Shown one piece after another: positions 15,028 through 22,330 of a stretch of 35,301 nucleotides of DNA (its first letter is position 1; every line of letters starts with the position of its first letter). The notes under the pieces were generated by a model. It was not told the DNA's origin. It searched no databases and worked only from the letters and a program-made list of their open reading frames with translations. The stretch lies in IMG/VR virus record IMGVR_UViG_3300024518_003081, positions 1 through 35,301 of that record; one strand, written 5' to 3'. The position numbers were made by a program, and so were the translations under genes. Origin of the DNA: a virus.

Positions 15028-16150
15028 ACTCACCACCCTTATGAAGATTAATATGACCACAACAAGCGTAGGTCATCTTATGTGTATTAGATGCGGTAAT
15101 CTTCTTTGGACTCTCTGCTGATAACCCACCCCAACACGGCTCCTCTTTAGTATAGCCACGTTGATTAAATTGGCCATACCCACACCGAATTGTTGGCAAC
15201 ATAAACCTACCATTCTTTCTATAGTTATCCTGAATTTGTCCACAAGTATCGTGTCCAACACAAAAATTGCACAACCAAAATGAACGCTGTGAACGGTAAG
15301 GGTTTTTATTATTACGAATCTTATTCCAATGACTCTTCACTGCTTTTAAAGTGTCTTTATCGTCTTGCTCACCAAATACGCAGGAGACCATTTTTCGTTT
15401 ACGAATGTAGAATAGTGACGTTATGTATGTTTCGTATTCCGGCCAAAGAATTTTGGCGGCCATAGAATAGATTCTCATCTGTGGGTCGGTCAACGCGGCG
15501 TCATAACCTAATGTTTTATTGCCACTTTTGAAGTCGATAATTTCCAGCGTATCGTCATCTTGTTTTACGACAAGGTCGATAACCCCACGAATAATAACTC
15601 CATCCTCAAGCTCAAGCGTAAATTCAACCTCACACCCGATTATTTCGCCCTCAGTAAAAACAGGATATTCGTCAGCCTCTTCGATAGTCCAATGAACTAA
15701 AGAAAGGTCATCTTCGAAATTAGGCTGCGGACAACCTTCTACGCTTACATAGGGCTTATTGACAATCGAACACAATCCAGCCTTCGTTGCCCACGGACAA
15801 ATCTCACATTGCTTCGCAACAGGATGTGGAAAACCTTTCGGATTTCCTTTCCTGTCGGTCCCATAACGGTCATCGGTTTTCCATAATTTAGTCTCGGCAT
15901 AGTAATCCTTAAGAGCTTGAATATAATCCACGCTAGTCTTGTCTTTAAGCTCCTCTGCTAATTCGGGACTCTTCAAAAGCCTAATATGATTCCCGTAGAA
16001 TTCGAGCGCCGTATGTGCAGCCGTTCCCTTTAACCCATAAATATTAGACTCCTTAGCTTCTGGTAGCCTAATGTGGTATTGAAGGAAATACTTAAACTCA
16101 CAATTTTTGGTGGTCGCAATTCTGGACGGACTAAGCGCGCTACAGTCCAT
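14990..16150 (-). CDS. Cas4/RecB-like PD-(D/E)XK nuclease with Fe-S cluster
   Basis: Predicted 386-residue nuclease of the PDDEXK_1 (RecB/AddB/Cas4) type. In order: LSPSRIATTKNCEFKYFLQY (6-25) with C17; GTAAHTALE (42-50) with the conserved His; GVIDLVV (189-195) with D192; LEIIDFKSG (202-210) with the D-x-K pair; and DPQMRIYSM (222-230), the Q-x3-Y motif. The C-terminal CNFCVGHDTC (C294, C297, C303), together with C17, could hold a 4Fe-4S cluster. There is an extra Cys-rich insert at about 115-140 and a long C-terminal extension with more Cys. Such enzymes resect or trim DNA ends during phage recombination or host DNA breakdown. The start ATG at 16150 has GGAG 6 bases upstream. Confidence 0.83.
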   Translation of the reverse strand: MDCSALSPSRIATTKNCEFKYFLQYHIRLPEAKESNIYGLKGTAAHTALEFYGNHIRLLKSPELAEELKDKTSVDYIQALKDYYAETKLWKTDDRYGTDRKGNPKGFPHPVAKQCEICPWATKAGLCSIVNKPYVSVEGCPQPNFEDDLSLVHWTIEEADEYPVFTEGEIIGCEVEFTLELEDGVIIRGVIDLVVKQDDDTLEIIDFKSGNKTLGYDAALTDPQMRIYSMAAKILWPEYETYITSLFYIRKRKMVSCVFGEQDDKDTLKAVKSHWNKIRNNKNPYRSQRSFWLCNFCVGHDTCGQIQDNYRKNGRFMLPTIRCGYGQFNQRGYTKEEPCWGGLSAESPKKITASNTHKMTYACCGHINLHKGGEYEREPDGGAIIR

Positions 16151-16751
16151 TAAATACTCCGGGACATTTCTCGATTAAAATGTGTCTGGCCATATCTATT
16201 ATTTCTTGAATTTGTGGATGAGCCCTTTTATTTTCCGAAGAACGTAAGGCAAAAACGTGGAGCCACTCTCTAAAGTTACACGTCATAACGATTTCGGTCT
16301 TAAGGCAATTTGGTAATACCGAGCGAGCCATCTGAGGAGATTCGCCCCACTTCAAAAGCCTTAGATACGCCTCCTCTATTCTCTCACAAACAAACTCCCA
16401 TTCCTCTTGGGACTTGTCCAGTTTAAATGGAGGTTCGATAACTCTAATTTGTCCACCAAATTTACGTTTACCGTAATTGCAATAGCGGGTAGATTCTTGA
16501 GAATAAGACGCCAGTCTATGACGAACCAATTCGTGAGTTACACCTCTATCGCAAACGAATTTAAAGGAAGCTGCCGCGTGTTCTAATACAGAGTGATGTT
16601 GTAAGCTTCTTATTTTCTTGACAAACTTAATTGCCGAATCTGGCGTAATTTTATCTTCCGACTTATAACAAGTGCGCCCGCTCAACTCAATCATCTGTTC
16701 CGCGTTGGGAGTTATCCATAGAAGTTTTGCGCTTGGTTGTTCAATTATCAC
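16140..16751 (-). CDS. thyX: FAD-dependent thymidylate synthase ThyX
   Basis: Predicted 203-residue flavin-dependent thymidylate synthase, which converts dUMP to dTMP with methylene-tetrahydrofolate and NADPH. The ThyX signature RHRLASYSQESTRY is at residues 77-90 (RHR-x7-S type), preceded by SVLEHAAASFKF. SVLPNCLKTEIVMTCNFREW and a C-terminal Arg-containing helix complete the dUMP/FAD site. Length is slightly below the usual 210-250. The start is a GTG at 16751, directly after the TGA of the HAD gene, with GAGAGAAG upstream. The stop overlaps the Fe-S nuclease gene. Together with dUTPase and thymidine kinase it gives the phage both de novo and salvage routes to dTMP. Confidence 0.94.
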   Translation of the reverse strand: MIIEQPSAKLLWITPNAEQMIELSGRTCYKSEDKITPDSAIKFVKKIRSLQHHSVLEHAAASFKFVCDRGVTHELVRHRLASYSQESTRYCNYGKRKFGGQIRVIEPPFKLDKSQEEWEFVCERIEEAYLRLLKWGESPQMARSVLPNCLKTEIVMTCNFREWLHVFALRSSENKRAHPQIQEIIDMARHILIEKCPGVFNGL

Positions 16752-17174
16752 TCAACTTCTCTCAATCTTGTTTTTGCAATACCGGCGCCCAAAATCTGAC
16801 TCAGAACTTGTCTTCCAATTATCACTCCAATAGGGCTTAGTGCTATCAGGCATTACTAATAATCTGATATGGCTACCATCGGCTACATATCCAACAAAGT
16901 CATCCACCAAAATATCTATACCAAGCTGCTCACACAGTCTAGCTTTACAATACTCTCCATACTTCGCATAATCTGCTGAATATACGTCTTTTGTATCAAT
17001 ACAGTGTCCTATAAAGTTATTTAATTTTAACACATCTATAATTTTTTCTTTAGGATGCATATCGCTAATAACAAAAACTTCGTTATATGGATTATTCTTT
17101 AATGAAATCATCATGTGTCGAAATTGCTGTGGATATTTTGATATGACTCCGCCAACATCAAAGGCAATTTTCAT
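16752..17174 (-). CDS. HAD-like hydrolase, possibly degenerate
   Basis: Predicted 140-residue protein with a haloacid dehalogenase-like layout: motif I AFDVGGVIS (residues 4-12), motif II VFVISDMHP (34-42) and motif IV DILVDDFVGY (86-95). The second Asp of the DxD motif is Gly here (D-V-G), as in some HAD proteins of the FDxGGV type. The cap is minimal and motif III is unclear. Catalysis as a phosphatase is therefore uncertain; a polynucleotide or nucleotide phosphatase role would fit the neighbours. It overlaps the preceding small gene by 17 bases, and its TGA abuts the GTG of ThyX. Confidence 0.65.
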   Translation of the reverse strand: MKIAFDVGGVISKYPQQFRHMMISLKNNPYNEVFVISDMHPKEKIIDVLKLNNFIGHCIDTKDVYSADYAKYGEYCKARLCEQLGIDILVDDFVGYVADGSHIRLLVMPDSTKPYWSDNWKTSSESDFGRRYCKNKIERS

Positions 17175-17445
17175 GATGTACCATCCATGTTTTTAGTAAT
17201 TTTGCAAATTCCCCTTTTCTTATAAAAGTTTCAATCGGGAATCCTCCTTTAACTATTAACTTTATCTTTATTGCTTTTGGATATTTCAATTCCCTAGACT
17301 CGATATCTACCACATCTCTTAAATCAATATAATGATTTTTCCAATATCTATATACTAAGCTAAAAGACATTTCCCTTACGCTTATATAGCTTTTCTTAAG
17401 AAGTTTCCAACATCCTGCTGGTGCTAAAGTTCTACTCGCCGGCAT
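17158..17445 (-). CDS. Hypothetical 95-residue basic protein
   Basis: Not recognised. The sequence is basic, with strands such as DLRDVVDIESRELKYPKAIK and IKLIVKGGFPIETFIRKGEF, and a C-terminal helix KLLKTWMVHH. The ATG at 17445 overlaps the preceding gene by 14 bases and has no good ribosome-binding site. An internal ATG at 17370 (MSFSLVYRYWKNH) has AAGGGA close by and could be the true start, giving about 70 residues. The gene lies inside the nucleotide-metabolism run, but no function can be drawn from that. Confidence 0.55.
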   Translation of the reverse strand: MPASRTLAPAGCWKLLKKSYISVREMSFSLVYRYWKNHYIDLRDVVDIESRELKYPKAIKIKLIVKGGFPIETFIRKGEFAKLLKTWMVHHENCL

Positions 17446-18061
17446 TTAGTTTCACTTGTGTAAATGGCTCCTTGGCCTCTGGATGTTTTTCAATTAGGTC
17501 TATACACATTTTGTCAATAAGGGTCCAGAATTCATGAGAATTAGGCAGCGCAGGAGGTCTATCATCTGTCCAATTATTAAATATCATAGCATCGCGCAGC
17601 ACCATGAGGGAGGCTAATGCCTTAGTTATATGATTTAATCCACTATCTTTATCTATGTCTTGCCCAGCCCACCATTTAGCAATATGTCTCCATGCAGCAT
17701 CCCTATAAACGCTTGCTCTTATGCCACTCACCCTATAATTGTGCCGGCCATATTTGCGAGCACCCTCAAGCATGGCTACGCCCAACTCTGCCATTACAGG
17801 GCCAGATACAGTTGAAATGGGGCCCTTTTTAATTCCCACGGCATCTTTGGGATTTGTATCTTTTAAATTTGTAACATCAGATGGCTCAATTACACAAATA
17901 CATCCAATTAAGAGCATATTACATTTAGAACATATTGTTGGCTCTACTAGTTTATCTAATGGCATCGACTTCTCCTTTAATACTTGCGGAGTCATTAAAT
18001 CTACTGGAGACCCACAAACACATCCCTTACAACCACAACGACTACACCTATAACCCCGCAT
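17432..18061 (-). CDS. dATP/dGTP diphosphohydrolase-like protein with two Cys knuckles
   Basis: Predicted 209-residue protein. Residues about 69-162 match the phage dATP/dGTP diphosphohydrolase N-terminal (DUF5664-like) domain: NPKDAVGIKKGPIS, GPVMAELGVAMLEGARKYGR, HNYRVSG, YRDAAWRHIAKWWAGQDID and SGLNHITKALASLMVL. The RH...W..G...D...G..H..kA pattern supplies the metal-binding helices. Members hydrolyse purine dNTPs. The first 56 residues carry two similar Cys units, C6-x2-C9-x-C11-x2-C14-x-C16 and C44-x2-C47-x6-C54-x-C56, probably zinc-binding. The start ATG at 18061 has GGAAG upstream and overlaps the nucleotidase stop by one base. Substrate preference cannot be read from sequence. Confidence 0.75.
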   Translation of the reverse strand: MRGYRCSRCGCKGCVCGSPVDLMTPQVLKEKSMPLDKLVEPTICSKCNMLLIGCICVIEPSDVTNLKDTNPKDAVGIKKGPISTVSGPVMAELGVAMLEGARKYGRHNYRVSGIRASVYRDAAWRHIAKWWAGQDIDKDSGLNHITKALASLMVLRDAMIFNNWTDDRPPALPNSHEFWTLIDKMCIDLIEKHPEAKEPFTQVKLNAGE

Positions 18062-18666
18062 TAAATATCTTCCGCTGCCAAGAACTCGTCCCAGTTATTA
18101 ACCCTGGTGAAGAATGTATCGTCTAAATGCTCATTAAATTTGTAATTCCTGCAATAAACAGTCGCTCTAGTATTAGCCGTCAACTCCACTAATGTTCTTG
18201 GACTGTCATCAATAAACACATCAACACCAAACTTCTTTATCAGCGGAGCTTTATGTCCCTTACCCTGTGGTCCACCAGCAAAATGGAGATTCTCACGCTG
18301 AGGGAATCCGTGTTCTTCTAGACAGGAAATAGTATCCGCCAAAGCATACAGCGGGCGATTGGTAATGTAATAAATCTTATGGCCTGCGGCGTGGATTTTC
18401 TTTAGCCCCTCCAAAGCCCCAGGGAGAAGTTTAAGATGGCGGTAACCGTGACCTTGGTCGCCAAACTTATCAAATTCTTCATAGAATTCTTTTTCTGAAA
18501 TATCATCGGTATTTTTATACCAGTAATAGGACGTAATTTCTCTCTCTTCGAGATGAATATGGAGTGCGTCATTGAGCCATTCGCGGAATGCATTTAGGAA
18601 ATCGAAACAAACTCCATCGAGGTCAATACCGTAGACCTTATGTTTTACAGCACTTTTTATTTTCAC
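18061..18666 (-). CDS. 5'(3')-deoxyribonucleotidase-like HAD phosphatase (NT5C type)
   Basis: Predicted 201-residue phosphatase that would remove phosphate from (deoxy)nucleoside monophosphates. HAD motifs: VYGIDLDGVCFDF (11-23) with D15 and D17, KIYYITNRP (about 95-103), a Lys in GHKAPLIKKFG, and VDVFIDDSP (about 146-154). The small helical cap between motifs I and II fits the NT5C family. The start is a GTG at 18666, chosen because AAGGAGG lies 10 bases upstream. The gene overlaps the primase gene by 29 bases. Together with the adjacent diphosphohydrolase it could turn dNTPs into deoxynucleosides, which thymidine kinase and host enzymes would recycle. Confidence 0.82.
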   Translation of the reverse strand: MKIKSAVKHKVYGIDLDGVCFDFLNAFREWLNDALHIHLEEREITSYYWYKNTDDISEKEFYEEFDKFGDQGHGYRHLKLLPGALEGLKKIHAAGHKIYYITNRPLYALADTISCLEEHGFPQRENLHFAGGPQGKGHKAPLIKKFGVDVFIDDSPRTLVELTANTRATVYCRNYKFNEHLDDTFFTRVNNWDEFLAAEDI

Positions 18667-19648
18667 AATTAAAAATCCTCCTTACCTTTTCAATAGAAAG
18701 GTCACCACAATCCTTACCATCAGGTAAAAGAATTGTACTTACACCAAAAAATGATTTGGCCAACTCCATGGCCTTCTGTGTCCCACTGCGCCCCGCCGCG
18801 TCGGCATCTAGCGCAAATTTAATATTGTCGGCCGGAATTCCCATGAGTAACGTCATTTGGGCGTTGTGTAATATTTTCCCTAGTAGCGCCACAGAATTGT
18901 GGACACCTGCTTCCTCAAGCCTCAGAACGTCAAATGGCCCTTCTACAATAATCGCCTCGCCACGTTGCCTAATACTGTCCTGGGCATTGTTGATATTAAA
19001 TAAATTACGACTAGCGTCAAAGTCCAAACTATGCTTCCACTTGGGTATATTGCGCTCTTCCCAGTCGTCAAATAAAGTTCGTCCTGTAAAACCAACAATC
19101 TCGCCGGCCATATTAATTACAGGAAAGATAAGTCTATCAGACATATATCCGTTCTTACGTTCACCCACCCCTGCATGGTATCTCTCGATTATTTTCCGGC
19201 TATACCCGCGCCTCTCTAGATAGTCATGATAGATAAGTCGGTCCAAGCAGGACACGTCATAGACCTTTTTTCTGGACGCGAAACGTTTGGCGTGATTAAC
19301 AAATTCACGGTTCGACCTTTGGTCCTCTAGCTCCTTCATCTCTTCTTTTGAATAAGAACAATCTACATTTTTTTCCAGCCACGCCTTAGCCTGGCGGAAA
19401 GTCATATCTTTTAATGCGCGAATTAATCCAAAGATATCGCAATCATGCTCGTCATGACAATGGGCCGTATAGCACTGCCAAACTCCACGATTAATATGCC
19501 AAGACCAGCCATTCTTTTTGTCACCACCATGAATTGGGCATGGACCATTAAGATAAACATAGCGGTCTTTATACGTAACCCCTAGAAGCTCTAGGAGTTC
19601 ATGTATATTGGCGTTGGCTTTTTCTTTAAGGATTTTAATTTTGTTCAT
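18638..19648 (-). CDS. dnaG: DnaG-type primase
   Basis: Predicted 336-residue DNA primase that makes RNA primers for lagging-strand synthesis. The N-terminal CHC2-like zinc finger has C37-x2-H40 (CPIHGGDKKNGWSW), C59 and C64, with a wider C-x4-C spacing (CYTAHC) than the usual C-x2-C. A DnaG core follows (YMSDRLIFPVINMAGEIVGF and TGR). The TOPRIM domain has IIVEGPFDVLRLEEAG with the catalytic Glu, VALLGK, and FALDADAAGRSGTQKA with the metal-binding Asp pair. It ends soon after TOPRIM, so the helicase-binding domain of cellular DnaG (about 580 residues) is missing. It shares ATGA with the helicase gene before it, so the two products are likely made together. Confidence 0.92.
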   Translation of the reverse strand: MNKIKILKEKANANIHELLELLGVTYKDRYVYLNGPCPIHGGDKKNGWSWHINRGVWQCYTAHCHDEHDCDIFGLIRALKDMTFRQAKAWLEKNVDCSYSKEEMKELEDQRSNREFVNHAKRFASRKKVYDVSCLDRLIYHDYLERRGYSRKIIERYHAGVGERKNGYMSDRLIFPVINMAGEIVGFTGRTLFDDWEERNIPKWKHSLDFDASRNLFNINNAQDSIRQRGEAIIVEGPFDVLRLEEAGVHNSVALLGKILHNAQMTLLMGIPADNIKFALDADAAGRSGTQKAMELAKSFFGVSTILLPDGKDCGDLSIEKVRRIFNCENKKCCKT

Positions 19649-21111
19649 TCTCTAATGTCGCCAAACTCCGCAGTATCGTCATCACTTAATCTATCTTGGA
19701 CAGGTCTGGAGTTACGGATAGCCTCATTAATTTCGCTGTTCCGTTTGTCCTCTTCGAAGTGCCCACGAAATTTATCAAAATGAAGGTTAACCCACTCATC
19801 GTAGTCGTGGCCGGCGCCCTTTCTGCTAAGAATTACTTTTACCAGATGGCTACCTCTCATGATTCCGTCAGTTTCAATTTCCTCAGGACGCTTCTTCCTA
19901 AATAATGTGAGTGAATCAACATTATGAGTGATTCTATCAGACGCAGCAATGGCCGCAACAGTGTCTGACCTTAGGCCCTCCCTATTTAATTGACCAAGAG
20001 CAATCATGGGGAAGTTTAAATCGCTAGCTAAGTCGTGAAGGGCAGACAGGAGAAATCCCAACATCTGGTATTCCTGAGCGTGCTTAAGGTCTGCAGCCGT
20101 CATAAGTTTAATGTAATCATAAATAACTAAACAGCGTGGCGTATTCCCTTCGGTTCTACCTCCAACATACTTATGAATAAACTTACGAATTACCGGAATC
20201 ACATAACTTACAGACTTGCCGGCAATATTTTTGTAATAAATCTTGGCGTCTTTCACTTTCTTAAAAGCCGCCTTAACGGCCTCAAGTTCCTCTGGTTTAG
20301 AACGCCACGCACCAGACTCAATTCTATGGTATGGAATTGCAGTCATCATGGAACATAGTCTCATTTGTTGGTCGCGAGCCTGCATCTCTGTATCGAGATA
20401 CAAAACTGGAAGCCTACCAAGACGCTCGGAGCCATCAATACCAACACACTTCATAGAGTGGGCGGCAAACTGGGACTTTCCTTCTTTGGCCCTAGCAAAC
20501 ATTCCGGTTATTGTTCCGTTACGAACTCGCCCACAGTCTCTTTCCCAACGGGGCATATCTATCTCAAGCCCTATTGTTGCGTCGTCATCAGCAAATTCAT
20601 TAATTGTTTCTTCGAAATCTGTCGCAAGATTGACAATATCCTTCTCACCAGAGTCGATATTCCTCATGGTTCCAAGGATTGCGTCTTCAACAAAATTACG
20701 TAAGTCTACGATACCACCGTCATAATTTTCGATATCGTCCTTTAAATCATCAATGGTAAAGAGCAAGGTCCTTTTAATGGTTGCCTTTTTAATCGCCACA
20801 ATATATTTATTAAGACTCTTCTCCTGAATACTTTTCTTTGTTTGCTCAAGAGCTTCGAGAAGGTCTCCGTTCTGAGTAAGTTTGAAAAAATCCTTAATCC
20901 CTTTCTCTTCTGCACGAGAAATAAGAATGAAGTGGTCAAGCGATGCGCTGGCATCTTCAAATACAATGTCGCGCATTAAAGAGTAGATTAGTTTGTTTCC
21001 ACTATTTGTAAAGTCATCTTCGTCTAAAATCTCGTCAGCGATAAAGATAGAGTCCGGCTTCTTCATAATGATAGCGAGTAGGGCTCGCTCGGCACCAACA
21101 GCTTCAAGCAT
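19645..21111 (-). CDS. dnaB: DnaB-type replicative helicase
   Basis: Predicted 488-residue ring helicase. The N-terminal part (1-150) is the DnaB N-domain-like helical region beginning AVGAERALLAIIMKKPDS. The RecA-like motor begins around 185. Walker A is ARAKEGKS at 206-213, where Ala takes the place of the first Gly. PVLYLDTEMQARDQQMRL is motif H1a, LVIYDYIKLM carries the Walker B Asp, and IALGQLNREGLRSD is motif H3. DRITHNVDSLTLFRKK and the later KVILSRKGAG resemble the H4 region. It would unwind the fork for the split polymerase and recruit the primase encoded next. The start ATG at 21111 has AGGAG 6 bases upstream. Confidence 0.9.
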   Translation of the reverse strand: MLEAVGAERALLAIIMKKPDSIFIADEILDEDDFTNSGNKLIYSLMRDIVFEDASASLDHFILISRAEEKGIKDFFKLTQNGDLLEALEQTKKSIQEKSLNKYIVAIKKATIKRTLLFTIDDLKDDIENYDGGIVDLRNFVEDAILGTMRNIDSGEKDIVNLATDFEETINEFADDDATIGLEIDMPRWERDCGRVRNGTITGMFARAKEGKSQFAAHSMKCVGIDGSERLGRLPVLYLDTEMQARDQQMRLCSMMTAIPYHRIESGAWRSKPEELEAVKAAFKKVKDAKIYYKNIAGKSVSYVIPVIRKFIHKYVGGRTEGNTPRCLVIYDYIKLMTAADLKHAQEYQMLGFLLSALHDLASDLNFPMIALGQLNREGLRSDTVAAIAASDRITHNVDSLTLFRKKRPEEIETDGIMRGSHLVKVILSRKGAGHDYDEWVNLHFDKFRGHFEEDKRNSEINEAIRNSRPVQDRLSDDDTAEFGDIRE

Positions 21112-21119
21112 ATTTTCTC

Positions 21120-21542
21120 CTATTTACCATGCCACATAAAGGCGGGAGTTATGGCTACAATAGACCCATTATAACTCAGGCCATTTTCACCCCTAATATG
21201 TCCCCATTCTTCACAATAAACACGCCAACCTTGGGAGTTAGAACCATCGTGGTTACAATTGCTATCCCAATCCTCTAACTCGATAGTTTTGGCTTCATCA
21301 CTTTGTAGCCACTCCATAACTATTGGCGCCACAGCCCTAGCCGTCAGTGGAGTAAGAAACTTACTTACCTTCTTTTTTTGACTATCAGCAGTATACCAAA
21401 GTAAGATTAGTCCCTTTTTCTTATCAATCACAAAATATTTTGCTTTTGCATTTGAGCCGCCGTCTTGGACGAAGGCTAGCTCTAAAGTCTTTGTTAACAT
21501 TTCAATCCCGCTACCATTTACATTAAATACTCGATTATCCAT
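21120..21542 (-). CDS. Conserved-looking phage protein of unknown function, 140 residues
   Basis: I cannot name a function. The layout, an N-terminal FNVNGSGIEMLTKTLELAF, a strand GLILLWYT, LTPLTARAVAPIVMEWLQ, then DWDSNCNHDGSNSQGWRVYC and a final AITPAFMWHGK, resembles a type of small protein I recall from several tailed phages. This recollection is not verified. It is Trp- and Asp-rich and has no membrane segment. The ATG at 21542 has AGAGGAAA upstream and overlaps the preceding gene by 8 bases. It sits between a promoter-proximal small gene and the helicase, so a replication accessory role is possible but unproven. Confidence 0.75.
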   Translation of the reverse strand: MDNRVFNVNGSGIEMLTKTLELAFVQDGGSNAKAKYFVIDKKKGLILLWYTADSQKKKVSKFLTPLTARAVAPIVMEWLQSDEAKTIELEDWDSNCNHDGSNSQGWRVYCEEWGHIRGENGLSYNGSIVAITPAFMWHGK

Positions 21543-21891
21543 TATTTCCTCTTATATTTTCACGAACCTTACGGTCAAATAGTTTCTTAACCACGCTTAT
21601 CTTCAGTTCAATCGAATCATGATGTGGCTTGATAATATTTAGTTTTGCCCGAGACACAGCATCCTGCGAGTTATATCGCATCTTGGCATAAACTCGCCCC
21701 ATCTCTGCTGCTAGAGAATAATGATAGCTGCTCAGAATAAACAGCAGCTGGCCCGTTTCATCCAGGTCTAGCTTGGCGGCCTCCAAGTCGGGATTTAATG
21801 CCCAGTGCAGCTTGTCTTGTTCGGGCGATTTTCTCAAAGATAGCGCAAATTTAGAAGCCCACGGCGCCATATCTTCCCACATTTTTTCCAT
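21535..21891 (-). CDS. Hypothetical 118-residue helical protein, first gene after a promoter
   Basis: Not recognised. Predicted mostly helical, with a Trp-containing N-terminus (MWEDMAPWASKFALSLRKSP) and a long charged helix (AAEMGRVYAKMRYNSQDAVS). The start ATG at 21891 has AGGGAGAG directly upstream; an ATG three codons later is also possible. It is the first gene after the strong promoter at 21909-21936, so it leads the helicase/primase transcript. Its position next to a nuclease and RecA on one side and the helicase on the other would suit a recombination or replication mediator, but no motif supports this. Confidence 0.7.
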   Translation of the reverse strand: MEKMWEDMAPWASKFALSLRKSPEQDKLHWALNPDLEAAKLDLDETGQLLFILSSYHYSLAAEMGRVYAKMRYNSQDAVSRAKLNIIKPHHDSIELKISVVKKLFDRKVRENIRGNNG

Positions 21892-21908
21892 ACTCTCTCC
21901 CTAGTAGA

Positions 21909-21936
21909 ATCATACGGCGAAGACCCTAGGTGTCAA
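21909..21936 (-). promoter_or_regulatory. Sigma-70-like promoter for the helicase/primase operon
   Basis: On the minus strand TTGACA (21931-21936, consensus), a 16-base spacer, and TATGAT (21909-21914). The -35 overlaps the last codons of the Vsr-like nuclease gene. Downstream, TCTACTAGGGAGAGAGT leads straight into the ATG at 21891, so the 5' leader is only about 10 bases. CTACTAG also follows the -10 of the promoter at 25267. Confidence 0.75.
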
Positions 21937-22330
21937 GGATGAGCTTTATTATGTTTTCTTCCTTCGTCCCGGTGTCTATTTTTACAAGCCGAATTCTATT
22001 TAATTCGCACCACTCATCTTTGCGGGCATCGCGCTGCTGTTGTTTTTTAAAGCCACTCTTGTCCCCGTGAAAAAACTCAACGAACTGGTGGTGCTGTCTA
22101 CCCTGGACCTCAATGGCCACCTTTTTTCTGGGGACGAAAAAATCTAAATGGAGCCCTTCGCCACTACAGGGAAACTCCTCACATATGACATCGCCGGGGT
22201 AAAGCTCCGATAGGATATTCCCTACCTTTGATTGGAACTTTCCCCGACCTTCGCCATAAACGCGGCGCTCCCATCTGGATGGGCGGATATCTACAGAATG
22301 TTCACGACCACGAGTATCAAAGAACTTCAT
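21926..22330 (-). CDS. Vsr/DUF559-like PD-(D/E)XK endonuclease
   Basis: Predicted 134-residue nuclease. The core is GLHLDFFVPRKKVAIEVQGR followed by QHH (about residues 59-81): an Asp on one strand and E-x-Q on the next, as in Vsr, DUF559 and related small phage endonucleases. A helix with FKKQQQRDARKDEWCELNRI and the strand RLVKID follows, the usual end of the fold. It overlaps the RecA start by ATGA, so the two are co-translated. A role in recombination (for example a resolvase-like or nicking enzyme) is inferred from the neighbour. It could instead attack host DNA. The promoter for the next operon starts inside its last codons. Confidence 0.72.
   Translation of the reverse strand: MKFFDTRGREHSVDIRPSRWERRVYGEGRGKFQSKVGNILSELYPGDVICEEFPCSGEGLHLDFFVPRKKVAIEVQGRQHHQFVEFFHGDKSGFKKQQQRDARKDEWCELNRIRLVKIDTGTKEENIIKLILDT

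Noticed and set aside
14765-15060. Start at the ATG at 15060 for the small gene before the polymerase
   Set aside because: It would lengthen the overlap with the nuclease gene to 71 bases and has a poorer ribosome-binding site than the ATG at 15027.
17432-18061. 2-aminoadenine (Z-genome) pathway
   Set aside because: The diphosphohydrolase domain is compatible, but no PurZ-like synthetase is present, so the claim is kept only as a low-interest check.
18588-19223. Plus-strand open frame of 211 codons, plus similar ones at 20243-20725 and 27184-27627
   Set aside because: All are antisense shadows of recognised or well-supported minus-strand genes (primase, helicase, virion protein), with Ser/Leu-rich, low-complexity products.
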